A stretch of DNA of 58,672 bases from CALJIC01 sp039805565 (GCA_039805565.1 JBDLTZ010000167.1:1-58672), one strand, 5' to 3'; positions 46,017 to 55,350 are shown, counted from the first letter of the stretch. Notes: generated by a model from the letters alone, not told the origin. Program-made: numbers and translations.

Positions 46017-47567
46017 GTGAAAGCCAGCCTCTCAGAAGTCCTGTCCAAGTTCCACCCCGACATGCTCGCTCGCTACGATTTCAGTCGGGCTGAGTATCAC
46101 GGCGCACTGGAGCGCATGACCGGCATCGTCTGCCCGGATCACGGCGAGTTCACGCAGTACCCCGCGCAGCTACGCAAGAACGGGTCGGGCTGCCCCGCGT
46201 GCGGCGATGCGGTGCGGCGCGCCAAGCGCCGATCTTCGCAGGAGGACGTCATTCAGCAGGCGCACGAGCGGCATGGTGGTTTCTACACCTACGACCGAGC
46301 CGTCTACGTCAACAACACCACCAAGTTTACCGTTACGTGCCCGCACCACGGCGACTTCAGCATCACGCCCAACGGCCATGTCTCAGGCGGCAAGGGCTGC
46401 CCGGTGTGTGGCGCGCTCAAACGCGGGCACCGCAAGGATGTCACGGGCGCCGCCCGCAAAACGGCCGACGCCAAGATGCTCGCGCATGCCGCCGACTTTG
46501 AGCGCGAGGCCCGCAAGGTGCATGGCGCTGCCTACGACTACAGCGCCGTTGTCTACGCCGGGCGCAAGAAGCCGGTGACTATCCTGTGTCGCGCTCACGG
46601 ACCCTTTCAGCAGCGACCCGAGCACCACCTGAAGCGCGCGCATGGCTGCCCGGAATGTTCGCACCACCGATCCAAGGGCGAGGCCGCGCTGGCCAAGTTC
46701 ATGGCGATCTTCGGCCCCGTGGAGGAGCGCAACCGCAAGCTGATCGCGCCGAAGGAACTGGACATCTATGCACCCTACGCCAACGTGGCTGTGGAGTACT
46801 GCGGCGAGTACTGGCACGCCTCGTCGTCAGCCGATGAGGAGCGCAAGGACCGCACCCGGCACCTCGATAAGCATCGCGCTTGCGAGGCTGCCGGTATCCG
46901 CCTGCTGACTGTCTACGAGAGCGAGTGGTTGGAGAGGCCCGCTGCCATACGACGCCTGATCCGCAACGCACTGGGCAAGGCGCGTGGCCGCGTCATGGCC
47001 CGCAAATGCGCCGTTGAGGCAGTCGGCAGCGCCGAGGCAACGGCATTCTTCGAGCGCTACCATCCGCAGGGTGGTGCTGGGTGGGGCCAGACATACGGGC
47101 TGCGCTACAGCGGCAAGCTGGTGGCGTGTATGCGCTTCGCCTTTGGGGCAAATGACCGGGGCGCGAATGCCGAGCGCGCGTGGACGCTGACACGCTACGC
47201 TACCCGCGTATCGGTCCCCGGGGGAGCCTCAAGGTTGTTCGCGGCGTTTTTGGCAGACCGCGACCCCGAAAGCGTCAAGTCTTTCTCTGACAACCGCTAC
47301 TTCACTGGGCGGATGTACGAGCAATTGGGCTTTGTGCTTGAGGAGGAGACCGATCCCGACTACCAAGTCTACCACCCCAAGACTGGCCTGCTGGCCAAGA
47401 CGGCGTGGCAGCGCAAGAACATCCCTGCGCGCATTCGCGACATCGGCGCGTCGGAGGTCTTCAACCCGGCCACGGACCTGCGCAGCGAGCGCGACATGAC
47501 GTACCTGCTTGGCGCCCAGCGCATGTTTGATTGCGGCAAGAAGCGATGGGTCTGGCGCAAAGCATGA
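46017..47567 (+). CDS. EDxHD (VSR-like) homing endonuclease with zinc repeats
   Basis: 516 residues from GTG 46017 (AAGGAG 6 bases upstream). About residues 1-225 contain three repeats of the form IxCpxHGxFxxxPxxHxxGxGCPxCG, probable zinc-binding DNA readers. Residues 230-320 are the VSR-like nuclease: KELDIYAPYANVAVEYCGEY with WHA, then HLDKHRACEAAGIRLLTVYE. The C-terminal 190 residues are a GNAT-like fold often joined to these enzymes (SFSDNRYFTGRMYEQLGFVL). This enzyme family was found as free-standing genes in fractured, intein-bearing phage genes. Here it lies between capsid terminator and structural genes, so it is probably a third invader of the capsid neighbourhood. Confidence 0.8.
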   Translation: MKASLSEVLSKFHPDMLARYDFSRAEYHGALERMTGIVCPDHGEFTQYPAQLRKNGSGCPACGDAVRRAKRRSSQEDVIQQAHERHGGFYTYDRAVYVNNTTKFTVTCPHHGDFSITPNGHVSGGKGCPVCGALKRGHRKDVTGAARKTADAKMLAHAADFEREARKVHGAAYDYSAVVYAGRKKPVTILCRAHGPFQQRPEHHLKRAHGCPECSHHRSKGEAALAKFMAIFGPVEERNRKLIAPKELDIYAPYANVAVEYCGEYWHASSSADEERKDRTRHLDKHRACEAAGIRLLTVYESEWLERPAAIRRLIRNALGKARGRVMARKCAVEAVGSAEATAFFERYHPQGGAGWGQTYGLRYSGKLVACMRFAFGANDRGANAERAWTLTRYATRVSVPGGASRLFAAFLADRDPESVKSFSDNRYFTGRMYEQLGFVLEEETDPDYQVYHPKTGLLAKTAWQRKNIPARIRDIGASEVFNPATDLRSERDMTYLLGAQRMFDCGKKRWVWRKA

Positions 47568-47637
47568 GCCTCTAGCAAATGCGCCGCCGGTGTGGTAATG
47601 TCGCGCCGCTATAGCACTGTCCATAGAGGATACACCC

Positions 47638-48339
47638 ATGGGTAACATTTCGAACACGCGTTTCCCGTTCGGGCTCACCAATGTCGGTGAGACGAACCTG
47701 TTTGCCGACATGGTCCAGCCGGACCCGACGCTCTTCCACGAGTACTGGAACGACTTCGACACCTACACGGCTGGCGACTGGGTCGTCACCGAGACTGACG
47801 CCGGCGCGACGCAGGCCCTGACTGCCGGCGACGGCGGCCTCCTGCTGGTCACCAACACCGCAGCCAACGACGACCTCGTCGCGCTGCAGAAGACCCCGGC
47901 GGCCTTCACCTTCACGGCAGGCAAGAAGACCTTCTTCCGCGCCCGCTTCAAGGTCTCGGACGCCACGCAGTCGGACGTCGTCATCGGCCTTCAGGTCGTC
48001 GACACCACCCCGCTCGACGTGACGGACGGCGTGTACTTCCTCAAGGCTGACGGCTCGACATCGTTCAGCTTCGTGTGCCGCAAGAACGCGACCACCGGCT
48101 CGACCTCCGTGGCGTCTGTCGCCACGCTGGCGGACGACACCTACATCACCCTCGGCTTCTACTACGACGGCGAGGGCAAGGTGGCGTATGAGGTCAATGG
48201 CGCGGTGCTCGGCTCGCTCGACGCCTCCTCGGCCTTCCTGCCTGACACCACCTGCACCGTGAGCTTCGCGCTGCAGAATGGTGAGGCTGTGGCCAAGACG
48301 ATGACGGTCGATTACCTGTACGCGGCGAAAGAGCGCTGA
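47638..48339 (+). CDS. Structural protein, lectin-like beta sandwich
   Basis: 233 residues, beta-rich. LFHEYWNDFDTYTAGDWVVT, FFRARFKVSDATQSDVVIGL, and ITLGFYYDGEGKVAYEVNGA recall concanavalin-like or carbohydrate-binding sandwiches found in head fibres. No Cys cluster. First gene after the endonuclease; AGAGGA precedes the ATG. Exact role unknown. Confidence 0.55.
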   Translation: MGNISNTRFPFGLTNVGETNLFADMVQPDPTLFHEYWNDFDTYTAGDWVVTETDAGATQALTAGDGGLLLVTNTAANDDLVALQKTPAAFTFTAGKKTFFRARFKVSDATQSDVVIGLQVVDTTPLDVTDGVYFLKADGSTSFSFVCRKNATTGSTSVASVATLADDTYITLGFYYDGEGKVAYEVNGAVLGSLDASSAFLPDTTCTVSFALQNGEAVAKTMTVDYLYAAKER

Positions 48340-48390
48340 GAACTGATGGGGCGGGCTTCGGCCCGCCTCTGACTTTGTGAGGATTGACAG

Positions 48391-49041
48391 ATGCGCCAGA
48401 TTACCAAGAAGCTTACTACGGGTGCCGCAGTCGGCAATGCGGTCTGCGCGTCGCAACAGCCCCTCGCCGCCGGCGCCTTGACCATCAATGGCGCCAACGC
48501 CACTGCGGGCGTCGCGACTTTCCCGGCGGCCTACGCCGTGTCGATCACTTCCAACGGCAACGACAGCACGCGCACCTTCACGGTGACCGGCACGGACGCC
48601 GCGGGCAACGTCATCAGCCAGACCGTCACCGGGCCGAATAACACCACGGTGTTTACCACGCTGGCCTTCAAGACCGTCACGCGCGTGACGATCAGCGCCG
48701 CCTCGGTGGGCACGGCCATCACTGTCGGCTTCGGCAGCTTCGCCGTGACTGAGCCTCTGCCGCTCGACATTCACGGGCGCCCGGACATCTCGCTGCAGGT
48801 GGTCGTGGACACGGCCCTCGGCACGCCGACGTGGACTGTGCAGCAGACGCTGGACAACCCCTTCACCTCGACCCCCGGCACGATGACGTGGTTCGATCAC
48901 CCAGACGTCAACCTCGTGTCGCAGACCGTCAACCGGCAGGGCAACTACGCCTACGTGCCTGCGGCTGTGCGCCTGAGGATCAACGCCACTGCGGGCGCGG
49001 CGACGCTCACGATTATCCAGTCTGGCGACAACAGGGCGTAA
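48391..49041 (+). CDS. Structural protein (head fibre-type), function unknown
   Basis: 216 residues, strand-rich, Thr/Val/Ala-rich, with Ig-like spacing (FTVTGTDAAGNVISQTVTGP) and a second half typical of phage structural proteins of unknown role (DTALGTPTWTVQQTLDNPFT, RINATAGAATLTIIQSGD). GAGGA upstream of ATG. Follows the lectin-like gene. Confidence 0.5.
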   Translation: MRQITKKLTTGAAVGNAVCASQQPLAAGALTINGANATAGVATFPAAYAVSITSNGNDSTRTFTVTGTDAAGNVISQTVTGPNNTTVFTTLAFKTVTRVTISAASVGTAITVGFGSFAVTEPLPLDIHGRPDISLQVVVDTALGTPTWTVQQTLDNPFTSTPGTMTWFDHPDVNLVSQTVNRQGNYAYVPAAVRLRINATAGAATLTIIQSGDNRA

Positions 49042-49044
49042 GAT

Positions 49045-51255
49045 ATGGCTGTTGGCCTTTACAGCGGCGCTTCGGGCCTCGCGCTAGGCAGGGGGCTGTA
49101 TCGCGACGTCTCTGGCCTGTGGGCCGGTTCGAGTGGTCTCATCGCGGGTTTTGGCGGCACTGCGTTCTCGCCCCTATCCCTGTTTGCCGCTGGTGAGCCG
49201 GGTGCGTGGTATGACCCGTCCGACCTGTCCACGATGTTTCAGGACAGCGCAGGCACCACGCCCGTCACGGCGACGGGGCAGACGGTTGGGCTGCTTCTGG
49301 ATAAGTCCAAGGGCTTGGTGCTGGGGCCTGAGTTGGTCACGAATGGTGATTTTAGTAACGGCAGCACGGGTTGGACTGCATCTTCTGTTACCGTTTCTGG
49401 CGGCGTTGCGTCTTGGGTGGCATCTTCCGGTACACTAGAGCAGGACATTGTAATAGCAGCCGGTAAAACTTATGCTTTGACATACACTGTTTCGGGATAC
49501 GTTAGCGGGAACGTCACTCCGCGCTTTACAGGGGGAACCCCAGTTATAGGCGTAGGCCGCGCAGCAAATGGCACCTTTACCGAGTATATGCTTGCAGTTG
49601 CTGACGCATCTTTGCGTTTTGTTGGAGGGGTGTTCACCGGCTCCCTCGACAACATCTCCGTCCGCGAACTCCCCGGCAACCACGCCTCCCAGAGCGTTCT
49701 GGCAAACAGGCCGATCTACGGCATCGAGCCGTTCGGTGGGCGGCGGAACTTGCTGGTTCGGACCGAGGAGTTTCAGAGTTCGGCTTGGGCGAAATTTAGT
49801 GCTTCTGTTACAGCAGACAGCACGACTGCCCCCGACGGGACGTTGACAGCGGATAAAGTCACAGCACTTGGAGATTGGGCCGTATTGCAAACATTCTCTA
49901 GCGCCACTGTTGGACAAACCTATACGTTTTCCGTATGGATTAAAGTCCCATCTCCACGAACAGTCCAATTGGTGTTGGACGGCGCGTTTATATCTGTTAG
50001 CGCCACAGCAGAGTGGAACAGGTTTTCTATTACAAAGGTTGCGGCAAATACGTCTTTCACAGTGGCGGTCCGAAGGAATACCCCCGGCGCAGAAACGGGA
50101 TTTGAAACCTTCGTCTGGGGCGCACAACTCGAAACCGGCTCCACCGCCACGGCCTACCAGCAGGTAACGGACCAGTGGAACGTCACCGAGGCTGGCAAGC
50201 CCAGCGTGTCCTATCTCGCAGGCGACTTCGTTGACGACCGCCTTATTTTCAACGGTTCAACCGCAGTGGCGTGTGAAAGCGCATATGTGACTGAAAACGG
50301 GTGGATGGTCAGCGGCGCATCGGGCAGCAACTATGGCACTCTGTCTCGCATTCCGCTGGGCCGGGTTGCACAGTATGTGGTCAATCCCAATATCAAGATT
50401 AATGCTGACCAGCTGACCTCATATTTCGGCGTGCCGCAATACTACTTTGTTGGCATGACCACTGACAGCACGGTGTTACACAACATTGTCAGCAGCGCGG
50501 GCCCTTATCCGATCACCTATGTCGGCTCGAATGGGGTCACATATACGCAGACTGCAAATAACGTCACGACCGACCTTATTGCCCAAGGTCTGACTTCACC
50601 GTTTACAATGCTGGTTCCCAAGGCTGTTATTTCTGACACCGCACTGTCGGTGTTCGATTGCTACAACAACCAGTTAACGGGCAGCATCCCCAGCCTGACC
50701 GCTAACACCGCGCTGACGGCTTTCCGGTGCTACAACAACCAGCTAACGGGCAGCATCCCCAGCCTGTCGGCTAACACTGCACTGTCGGTGTTCAATTGCT
50801 ACAACAACCAGTTAACGGGCAGCATCCCCAGCCTGTCGGCTAACACTGCACTGTCGGTGTTCCTGTGCTTCGGCAACCAGCTAACGGGCAGCATCCCCAG
50901 CCTGACCGCTAACACCGCGCTGACGGATTTCCGGTGCTTCGGCAACCAGCTAACGGGCAGCATCCCCAGCCTGTCGGCTAACACTGCACTGTCGGTGTTC
51001 TATTGCTACACCAACCAGTTAACGGGATGGAGCGGCGGCACTGTTTCCGCCACGCTCGGTGACTTTCAAGCGCAGAACAACTTGCTGACACAAGCCGCTG
51101 TGGACGCCATTCTCGCTGCTTTTGTCGCAGCAGGCAGAACGACTGGTACCCGCAACCTGAACCTCGGCGGCACAGGCAACGCAACACCCTCCGCTACAGG
51201 ATTGACAGATAAAGCCACTCTGCAATCGCGCGGATGGACGGTGACAACGAACTAA
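49045..51255 (+). CDS. Receptor-binding candidate with leucine-rich repeats
   Basis: 736 residues. Residues 1-50 are a Gly/Ser-rich anchor; about 95-210 (ELVTNGDFSNGSTGWTASSV ... DNISVREL) and 230-370 are two carbohydrate-binding-like jelly rolls; then a linker and six 23-residue repeats of the type TALSVFxCYNNQLTGSIPSL, a leucine-rich-repeat unit, at about 532-670. The repeats differ mainly at the residue between Phe and Cys (Asp, Arg, Asn, Leu, Arg, Tyr), expected on the concave binding face. Most likely a fibre or spike tip binding a cell-surface molecule. Confidence 0.6.
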   Translation: MAVGLYSGASGLALGRGLYRDVSGLWAGSSGLIAGFGGTAFSPLSLFAAGEPGAWYDPSDLSTMFQDSAGTTPVTATGQTVGLLLDKSKGLVLGPELVTNGDFSNGSTGWTASSVTVSGGVASWVASSGTLEQDIVIAAGKTYALTYTVSGYVSGNVTPRFTGGTPVIGVGRAANGTFTEYMLAVADASLRFVGGVFTGSLDNISVRELPGNHASQSVLANRPIYGIEPFGGRRNLLVRTEEFQSSAWAKFSASVTADSTTAPDGTLTADKVTALGDWAVLQTFSSATVGQTYTFSVWIKVPSPRTVQLVLDGAFISVSATAEWNRFSITKVAANTSFTVAVRRNTPGAETGFETFVWGAQLETGSTATAYQQVTDQWNVTEAGKPSVSYLAGDFVDDRLIFNGSTAVACESAYVTENGWMVSGASGSNYGTLSRIPLGRVAQYVVNPNIKINADQLTSYFGVPQYYFVGMTTDSTVLHNIVSSAGPYPITYVGSNGVTYTQTANNVTTDLIAQGLTSPFTMLVPKAVISDTALSVFDCYNNQLTGSIPSLTANTALTAFRCYNNQLTGSIPSLSANTALSVFNCYNNQLTGSIPSLSANTALSVFLCFGNQLTGSIPSLTANTALTDFRCFGNQLTGSIPSLSANTALSVFYCYTNQLTGWSGGTVSATLGDFQAQNNLLTQAAVDAILAAFVAAGRTTGTRNLNLGGTGNATPSATGLTDKATLQSRGWTVTTN
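50638..51051 (+). repeat. Six 69-base tandem repeats (leucine-rich repeat units)
   Basis: Units are almost identical at DNA level, including long runs such as CAACCAGTTAACGGGCAGC; changes cluster in the codons that face outward. The last unit diverges in its second half. Confidence 0.9.
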
Positions 51256-51266
51256 GGAATTTACTA

Positions 51267-51611
51267 ATGCTATCCTGCGTACTCCTTCTCCCCGACAATC
51301 AGGTCGATACCGGCAACGCCGTCAGCGAGGCTATGGGCTGGGGTTCGCCTGCCTACACTGTCCCGCTCTCGGCAGACGGCTCGGAGCCTGCATCACACTG
51401 GGGCCTGCACACATGGGCCGGTGATGACCTGCAAGCCATGATCGAGACGGGCTTCTACCCGCCGCAGGTCGAGGATGCAGGCATCACGCAGGACGCTTAT
51501 AACGCCATGCTGGCCGTGCTGATCTACTCGTTCTGGCAGGACTATGTGGATCACTTTGCCACTGTTTGCGCGGAGAATGGGCTTACGGTTGTGGCGCCGG
51601 GCGATGCGTAG
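51267..51611 (+). CDS. Small late protein, function unknown (114 aa)
   Basis: 114 residues from ATG 51267 (AAGGA 8 bases upstream). Middle reads VPLSADGSEPASHWGLHTWA, later YNAMLAVLIYSFWQDYVDHF. This pattern is seen next to fibre genes in other phages; may be a fibre-associated or chaperone protein. No proof. Confidence 0.55.
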   Translation: MLSCVLLLPDNQVDTGNAVSEAMGWGSPAYTVPLSADGSEPASHWGLHTWAGDDLQAMIETGFYPPQVEDAGITQDAYNAMLAVLIYSFWQDYVDHFATVCAENGLTVVAPGDA

Positions 51612-51626
51612 CGGAGGCCGCGTGAC

Positions 51627-51791
51627 ATGAGCGACAAGCCATTCTGGGCCAAGCCGAGACCCGAGGGCCAAAAGCCCAAGAGCCTCTCGGTCAAACGCAA
51701 GGCTGCGGCCAAGCGCCGCGCCAAGGCCGCTGGCCGACCTTGGCCGAATCTGGTAGATAATGCCTTCGCGGCACGCAAAAAGGGCAAGTGA
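51627..51791 (+). CDS. Small basic protein (54 aa)
   Basis: MSDKPFWAKPRPEGQKPKSL, then KRKAAAKRRAKAAGRPWPNL. More than a quarter Lys/Arg; probably packed with or bound to DNA. GGAGG upstream. Function unknown. Confidence 0.6.
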   Translation: MSDKPFWAKPRPEGQKPKSLSVKRKAAAKRRAKAAGRPWPNLVDNAFAARKKGK

Positions 51792-51792
51792 C

Positions 51793-52323
51793 ATGGACGG
51801 CTTCAAGAACAGCACCAAGACCCACTACGCCAAGGGCGGCTACGCCAAGGGCGGCGACGCCAAGGGCGCGGCCAAGATCAGCAAGGTCATGGGTGAATTT
51901 AAGTCGGGCGCGCTGCACAGCGGCTCGAAGGGCGGCCCGAAGGTCACCAGCAAGAAGCAGGCCGTCGCCATCGCCATGAGCGAGGCAGGCAAGGCGAAGC
52001 CGGTCAAGAAGGCCATGGGCGGCGCGGTCGACCTGAACCGCGGCGGCGTGCCGCGCGAGGGCGTCTCGACGCGCCCCATCAGCAAGCGCACGGGCAAGCC
52101 CGCGACTGAGGCAGAGATGCGCCAGCGCCAGCGTGACTTCGGCGACATGACCGACGCTGAGATTAAGGCGCTGCTTGGCCGCGCCAACCGCGCCTCGGCC
52201 GCAGAGGCAGGCGAGCGTGTCCTCATCCGCCGCGGGCCCGCCGGAGCTGGCTTCAGCGGCGAGCCCATGATCAGCCGCAAGACGGGCGGCCTCGCCGTCA
52301 TGCCGCGCGGCAAGAAGTGCTGA
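51793..52323 (+). CDS. DUF6496-like basic protein
   Basis: 176 residues. Residues 27-75 read KISKVMGEFKSGALHSGSKG, then KVTSKKQAVAIAMSEAGKA, which is the DUF6496 pattern. N-terminal AKGG repeats and a C-terminal Arg/Gly-rich part. Very basic; a possible DNA-binding virion component. The start ATG is one base beyond the previous stop. Confidence 0.7.
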   Translation: MDGFKNSTKTHYAKGGYAKGGDAKGAAKISKVMGEFKSGALHSGSKGGPKVTSKKQAVAIAMSEAGKAKPVKKAMGGAVDLNRGGVPREGVSTRPISKRTGKPATEAEMRQRQRDFGDMTDAEIKALLGRANRASAAEAGERVLIRRGPAGAGFSGEPMISRKTGGLAVMPRGKKC

Positions 52324-52337
52324 CAGGAGTCTAGACT

Positions 52338-52739
52338 ATGGCAAACGCCTTGTACCCGTCTTGGAAGCAGGCCCTGCTGGAGTTCACCGCCGGCAACGAC
52401 CTCGACGGGCAGACCGTCAAGGCGGCTCTGGTGACGGCGGGCTACACCTACTCGGCAGCACACCAGTTCTACAACAGCGCCAGCGCGTCTGTCGTAGGCA
52501 CGCCCCAGACGATCGGCAGCAAGACATTCACCAACGGCGTGTTTGACGGCGCGAATGTGACCTTCACGGCCGTCACCGGCTCTCAGGTCGTGGCCATCGT
52601 GCTCTACATCGACAGCGGCAACCCCGCCACGTCTCCACTGGTGGCGTTCCTCGACACCGGCATAACCAACCTCCCTGTGACACCGAATGGCGGGGATATT
52701 TCAATTACGTGGGATGCGACTGGCATCTTCTCGCTCTGA
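52338..52739 (+). CDS. Beta-rich structural protein (133 aa)
   Basis: 133 residues; MANALYPSWKQALLEFTAGN, VKAALVTAGYTYSAAHQFYN, then Val/Thr-rich strands. A common phage structural family near fibre genes (pattern KvaLvda.YtfsathqflS). Caps or joins fibre parts perhaps. CAGGAG upstream. Confidence 0.65.
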   Translation: MANALYPSWKQALLEFTAGNDLDGQTVKAALVTAGYTYSAAHQFYNSASASVVGTPQTIGSKTFTNGVFDGANVTFTAVTGSQVVAIVLYIDSGNPATSPLVAFLDTGITNLPVTPNGGDISITWDATGIFSL

Positions 52740-52769
52740 GCCTTTTAATTCCTGCCGAGGGGCTTTGTC

Positions 52770-54266
52770 GTGGCCACTAAGACGGTCCTCCTCACATCCG
52801 GCACAACTTGGGTTCTCCCGAGCGACCTAGACACGTCCGTCAGCGTCACCGTCACGGCGATCGGCGGCGGCGGCGGCGGTGGCGGGGTTTCTGGCTCGTA
52901 CGCCGGCTCGGGCGGGGGAGGCGGCGCTTGGTCCCAGAGCAGCGTATCCCTCTCAGGGCTGACGCCCGGCACTTCCAGCACCTACATTCGCATCGGCGCG
53001 GGTGGCACGGCTGCGGCAAGCGCCAATGGTGGACCCGGCGGCGATACGTGGTTCAACAAAACCTCAAACGCCGCGCCCGCATCAGCCACAGATGGCGCGC
53101 TGGCCAAAGGCGGCCTCGGCGGCACGCGAACCGGGGCTACCATTGCCGGCGGCGCGGCCGCGTCTGGCGTAGGCTCGACGAAGTATTCTGGTGGCAGTGG
53201 GGGCGCTGGTGGAAACTATAGCGGCGGCGGTGGCGGTTCCGCAGGTTCGTCACTCGGCAACGGCGGCAATGGCGGATCCTCTGGCGCCGGTGTAAGATAC
53301 GGCGGGGGCGGCGGCGGCGGCACCGGGGGTAACGGCGCGACAACCACTAGCGGGGTAGGTGGCGCTGGCGGCCTAACCTATACTGGCGCCGCCGGTGGCG
53401 CTGGCGGCACGACAGGTTCCGGCTCTGCTGGCAACAACGGCGGGGGTGGCGGAGGCGGCTATTCTGCCGCCGCTGTCACCTTGAGTCTCGGCGGCGCTGG
53501 CGGCGCTGGCACCGAGACATCTATCACGGCGGGGGGCACGGCGGGCTCCGGCGGCGGTGGCGGCGGCGGCGGCTACGGTGATTCCGGCCTGTTCACGGGC
53601 GGCGCGGGTGGCCTGTATGGTGGTGGCGGTGGCGGTGGCGGTTACGACTCAAACGAAGCTGGCGGCGTGGGCGCGCAGGGTGCGCTCATCATCACTTACA
53701 CAGCCGTAACAACGGTCAACCTGACGGCCACGCGTTACAACAACTCGAACACCTTCTACACGGCGTCGATCGGCGCCACGTACGGCCTAGCCCCAAGCCG
53801 TTACGGCAACACGAACACGTTCTACACGGCTGCCGTTGCTGCGGGCGCTGTCGGCCTTCAGCCAACTCGCTACGGCAACACGAACACGTTCTACACGGCT
53901 ACGGTAGTCCCCGGCGATACGCTGCGGCCGGAACGCTACGACAACGCGAACACGTTCTACGCGGCCGCCATCACTACGGGCAATGTCGACATTACGCCGA
54001 CCCGATACGACAACGCCAACACGTTCTACGCAGCCACGCTGGGGTTCGACCAGACGCTGTCGGCCAGCCGCTACGCCAACGCCACCGTCTTCTACGCCGC
54101 GTTGCTCACGGGCGGCAGCCCGGTGCCGGTCCCGTACTACCCGCGCGACCAACGCGGCAACATGCTGGTTGGCGAGATGTCGCGCGGCGCGATGGTGGTC
54201 ACCGAGTTGCCGCGCGATGCCATGTCGATACAGCAGCTCCCGCGAAATGCGGTGGAGCCGGGCTGA
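52770..54266 (+). CDS. Glycine-rich adhesin with RYxNxNTFY repeats
   Basis: 498 residues from GTG 52770 (GAGGGG upstream). Residues 25-310 are mainly Gly runs separated by short strands, the polyglycine-sandwich style of T-even-like adhesins (gp38) and their relatives. Residues 315-440 hold six repeats of the type LxPxRYxNxNTFYxAxV, each about 20 residues. The end (GNMLVGEMSRGAMVVTELPR) has repeated short units. Predicted to sit at a fibre tip and touch the host surface. Confidence 0.65.
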   Translation: MATKTVLLTSGTTWVLPSDLDTSVSVTVTAIGGGGGGGGVSGSYAGSGGGGGAWSQSSVSLSGLTPGTSSTYIRIGAGGTAAASANGGPGGDTWFNKTSNAAPASATDGALAKGGLGGTRTGATIAGGAAASGVGSTKYSGGSGGAGGNYSGGGGGSAGSSLGNGGNGGSSGAGVRYGGGGGGGTGGNGATTTSGVGGAGGLTYTGAAGGAGGTTGSGSAGNNGGGGGGGYSAAAVTLSLGGAGGAGTETSITAGGTAGSGGGGGGGGYGDSGLFTGGAGGLYGGGGGGGGYDSNEAGGVGAQGALIITYTAVTTVNLTATRYNNSNTFYTASIGATYGLAPSRYGNTNTFYTAAVAAGAVGLQPTRYGNTNTFYTATVVPGDTLRPERYDNANTFYAAAITTGNVDITPTRYDNANTFYAATLGFDQTLSASRYANATVFYAALLTGGSPVPVPYYPRDQRGNMLVGEMSRGAMVVTELPRDAMSIQQLPRNAVEPG

Positions 54267-54274
54267 CAAGTTTA

Positions 54275-54293
54275 CAGCGCCCGCGCTTTTTGA
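54275..54293 (+). terminator. Weak terminator-like hairpin
   Basis: AGCG-CCCG-CGCT followed by TTTTT, just after the adhesin stop. Four base pairs only, so it is a minor candidate. Confidence 0.25.
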
Positions 54294-54363
54294 TAAGACG
54301 AGGCTGCCAGAGATGCTTGCCCCACGTGGCGAGCTGCTGCCCTGAACCAGCGAGCGACATCTT

Positions 54364-55350
54364 ATGGCCTACTCCGGCACGGTATCTCAGACTGTCTTCG
54401 ACACGCGGCGCGTGATCGAACACGCCGCGCGCCGATGCAAGCTGCCTGCGCAGAGCCTGAGTGCCGAGCACGTCGACATCGCGAACGACCTGCTCTATCT
54501 GCTCCTGTCGGATCTCGCCAATCAGGGCACACCCCTGTGGTGTATCCAGAAGAGCATATACCCGCTCTACGACGGCACGCCCTACGTCACCACCTTCAGC
54601 GGCACGGTCGACATCCTCAACGCCAACTTGCGCTGGCTGCAGCAGGTCAGCGGCACCGACGTCGTGACGGCCACGAGCAGCGTCACCGAGTTCGCCAGCC
54701 CGGCGGCCGTGAGCACGGTCGGCGTCAAGTGGTCGGCGGCCGCCGCGCCTATTGAACTCGCCCGCTCAAATGACGGCTTGACTTGGACGATCATTCAGAG
54801 TGAAGTGCCGAACGCAGGCACCGGGGAGTGGTCTTGGTACGATCTCGACAGCAGCGTTTCCGCCAAGTATTTCCGCGTCCGGGCAACCAGCGGCACCCTC
54901 GACTTCAGCCAGATATATCTCGGGAACACGCCGACGGAGATCCCGCTGGCGAGGCTGAACAAGGACGACTACACCAACCTCCCGAACAAGACCTTCCAGA
55001 GCAACAGGCCCCTCCAATACTGGCTTGACCGCCAGTCGCTCTCGCCGGTCATGAACCTGTGGCCGGTGCCTAACAGTGCCGCCACAGTCATGCAGATCGT
55101 CGTCTGGGCGCAGCGCCAGATCATGGACGTCGGCAGCATGACGCAGGAGCTTGAGCTGCCGCAGCGCTGGTATGAGGCCGTCGTCTCGATGCTGGCCGCC
55201 AAGCTCGCCATGGAGTACATCGAGGTCGACCCGGGCATCGTGCCCATGCTCGACGCCAAGGCGCAGCAGGCGCTGTACATCGCGCAGCAGGAGGAGCGGG
55301 ACGACAGCCCGCTCAACATCGCGCCGAACATAGGGGCCTACACACGATGA
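54364..55350 (+). CDS. Head/tail connector-region protein
   Basis: 328 residues. Helical start (VFDTRRVIEHAARRCKLPAQ, IANDLLYLLLSDLANQGTPL), an inserted beta sandwich (about 95-190), and a helical end (LELPQRWYEAVVSMLAAKLA, MEYIEVDP). This helix-sandwich-helix pattern occurs in phage structural proteins near adaptor and stopper genes. Likely a virion connector or stabilising protein. Its last bases overlap the next gene start. Confidence 0.5.
   Translation: MAYSGTVSQTVFDTRRVIEHAARRCKLPAQSLSAEHVDIANDLLYLLLSDLANQGTPLWCIQKSIYPLYDGTPYVTTFSGTVDILNANLRWLQQVSGTDVVTATSSVTEFASPAAVSTVGVKWSAAAAPIELARSNDGLTWTIIQSEVPNAGTGEWSWYDLDSSVSAKYFRVRATSGTLDFSQIYLGNTPTEIPLARLNKDDYTNLPNKTFQSNRPLQYWLDRQSLSPVMNLWPVPNSAATVMQIVVWAQRQIMDVGSMTQELELPQRWYEAVVSMLAAKLAMEYIEVDPGIVPMLDAKAQQALYIAQQEERDDSPLNIAPNIGAYTR

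Noticed and set aside
50638..51051. CRISPR array or diversity-generating retroelement
   Set aside because: The repeats are contiguous in-frame codons without spacers, and there is no cas gene or reverse transcriptase.
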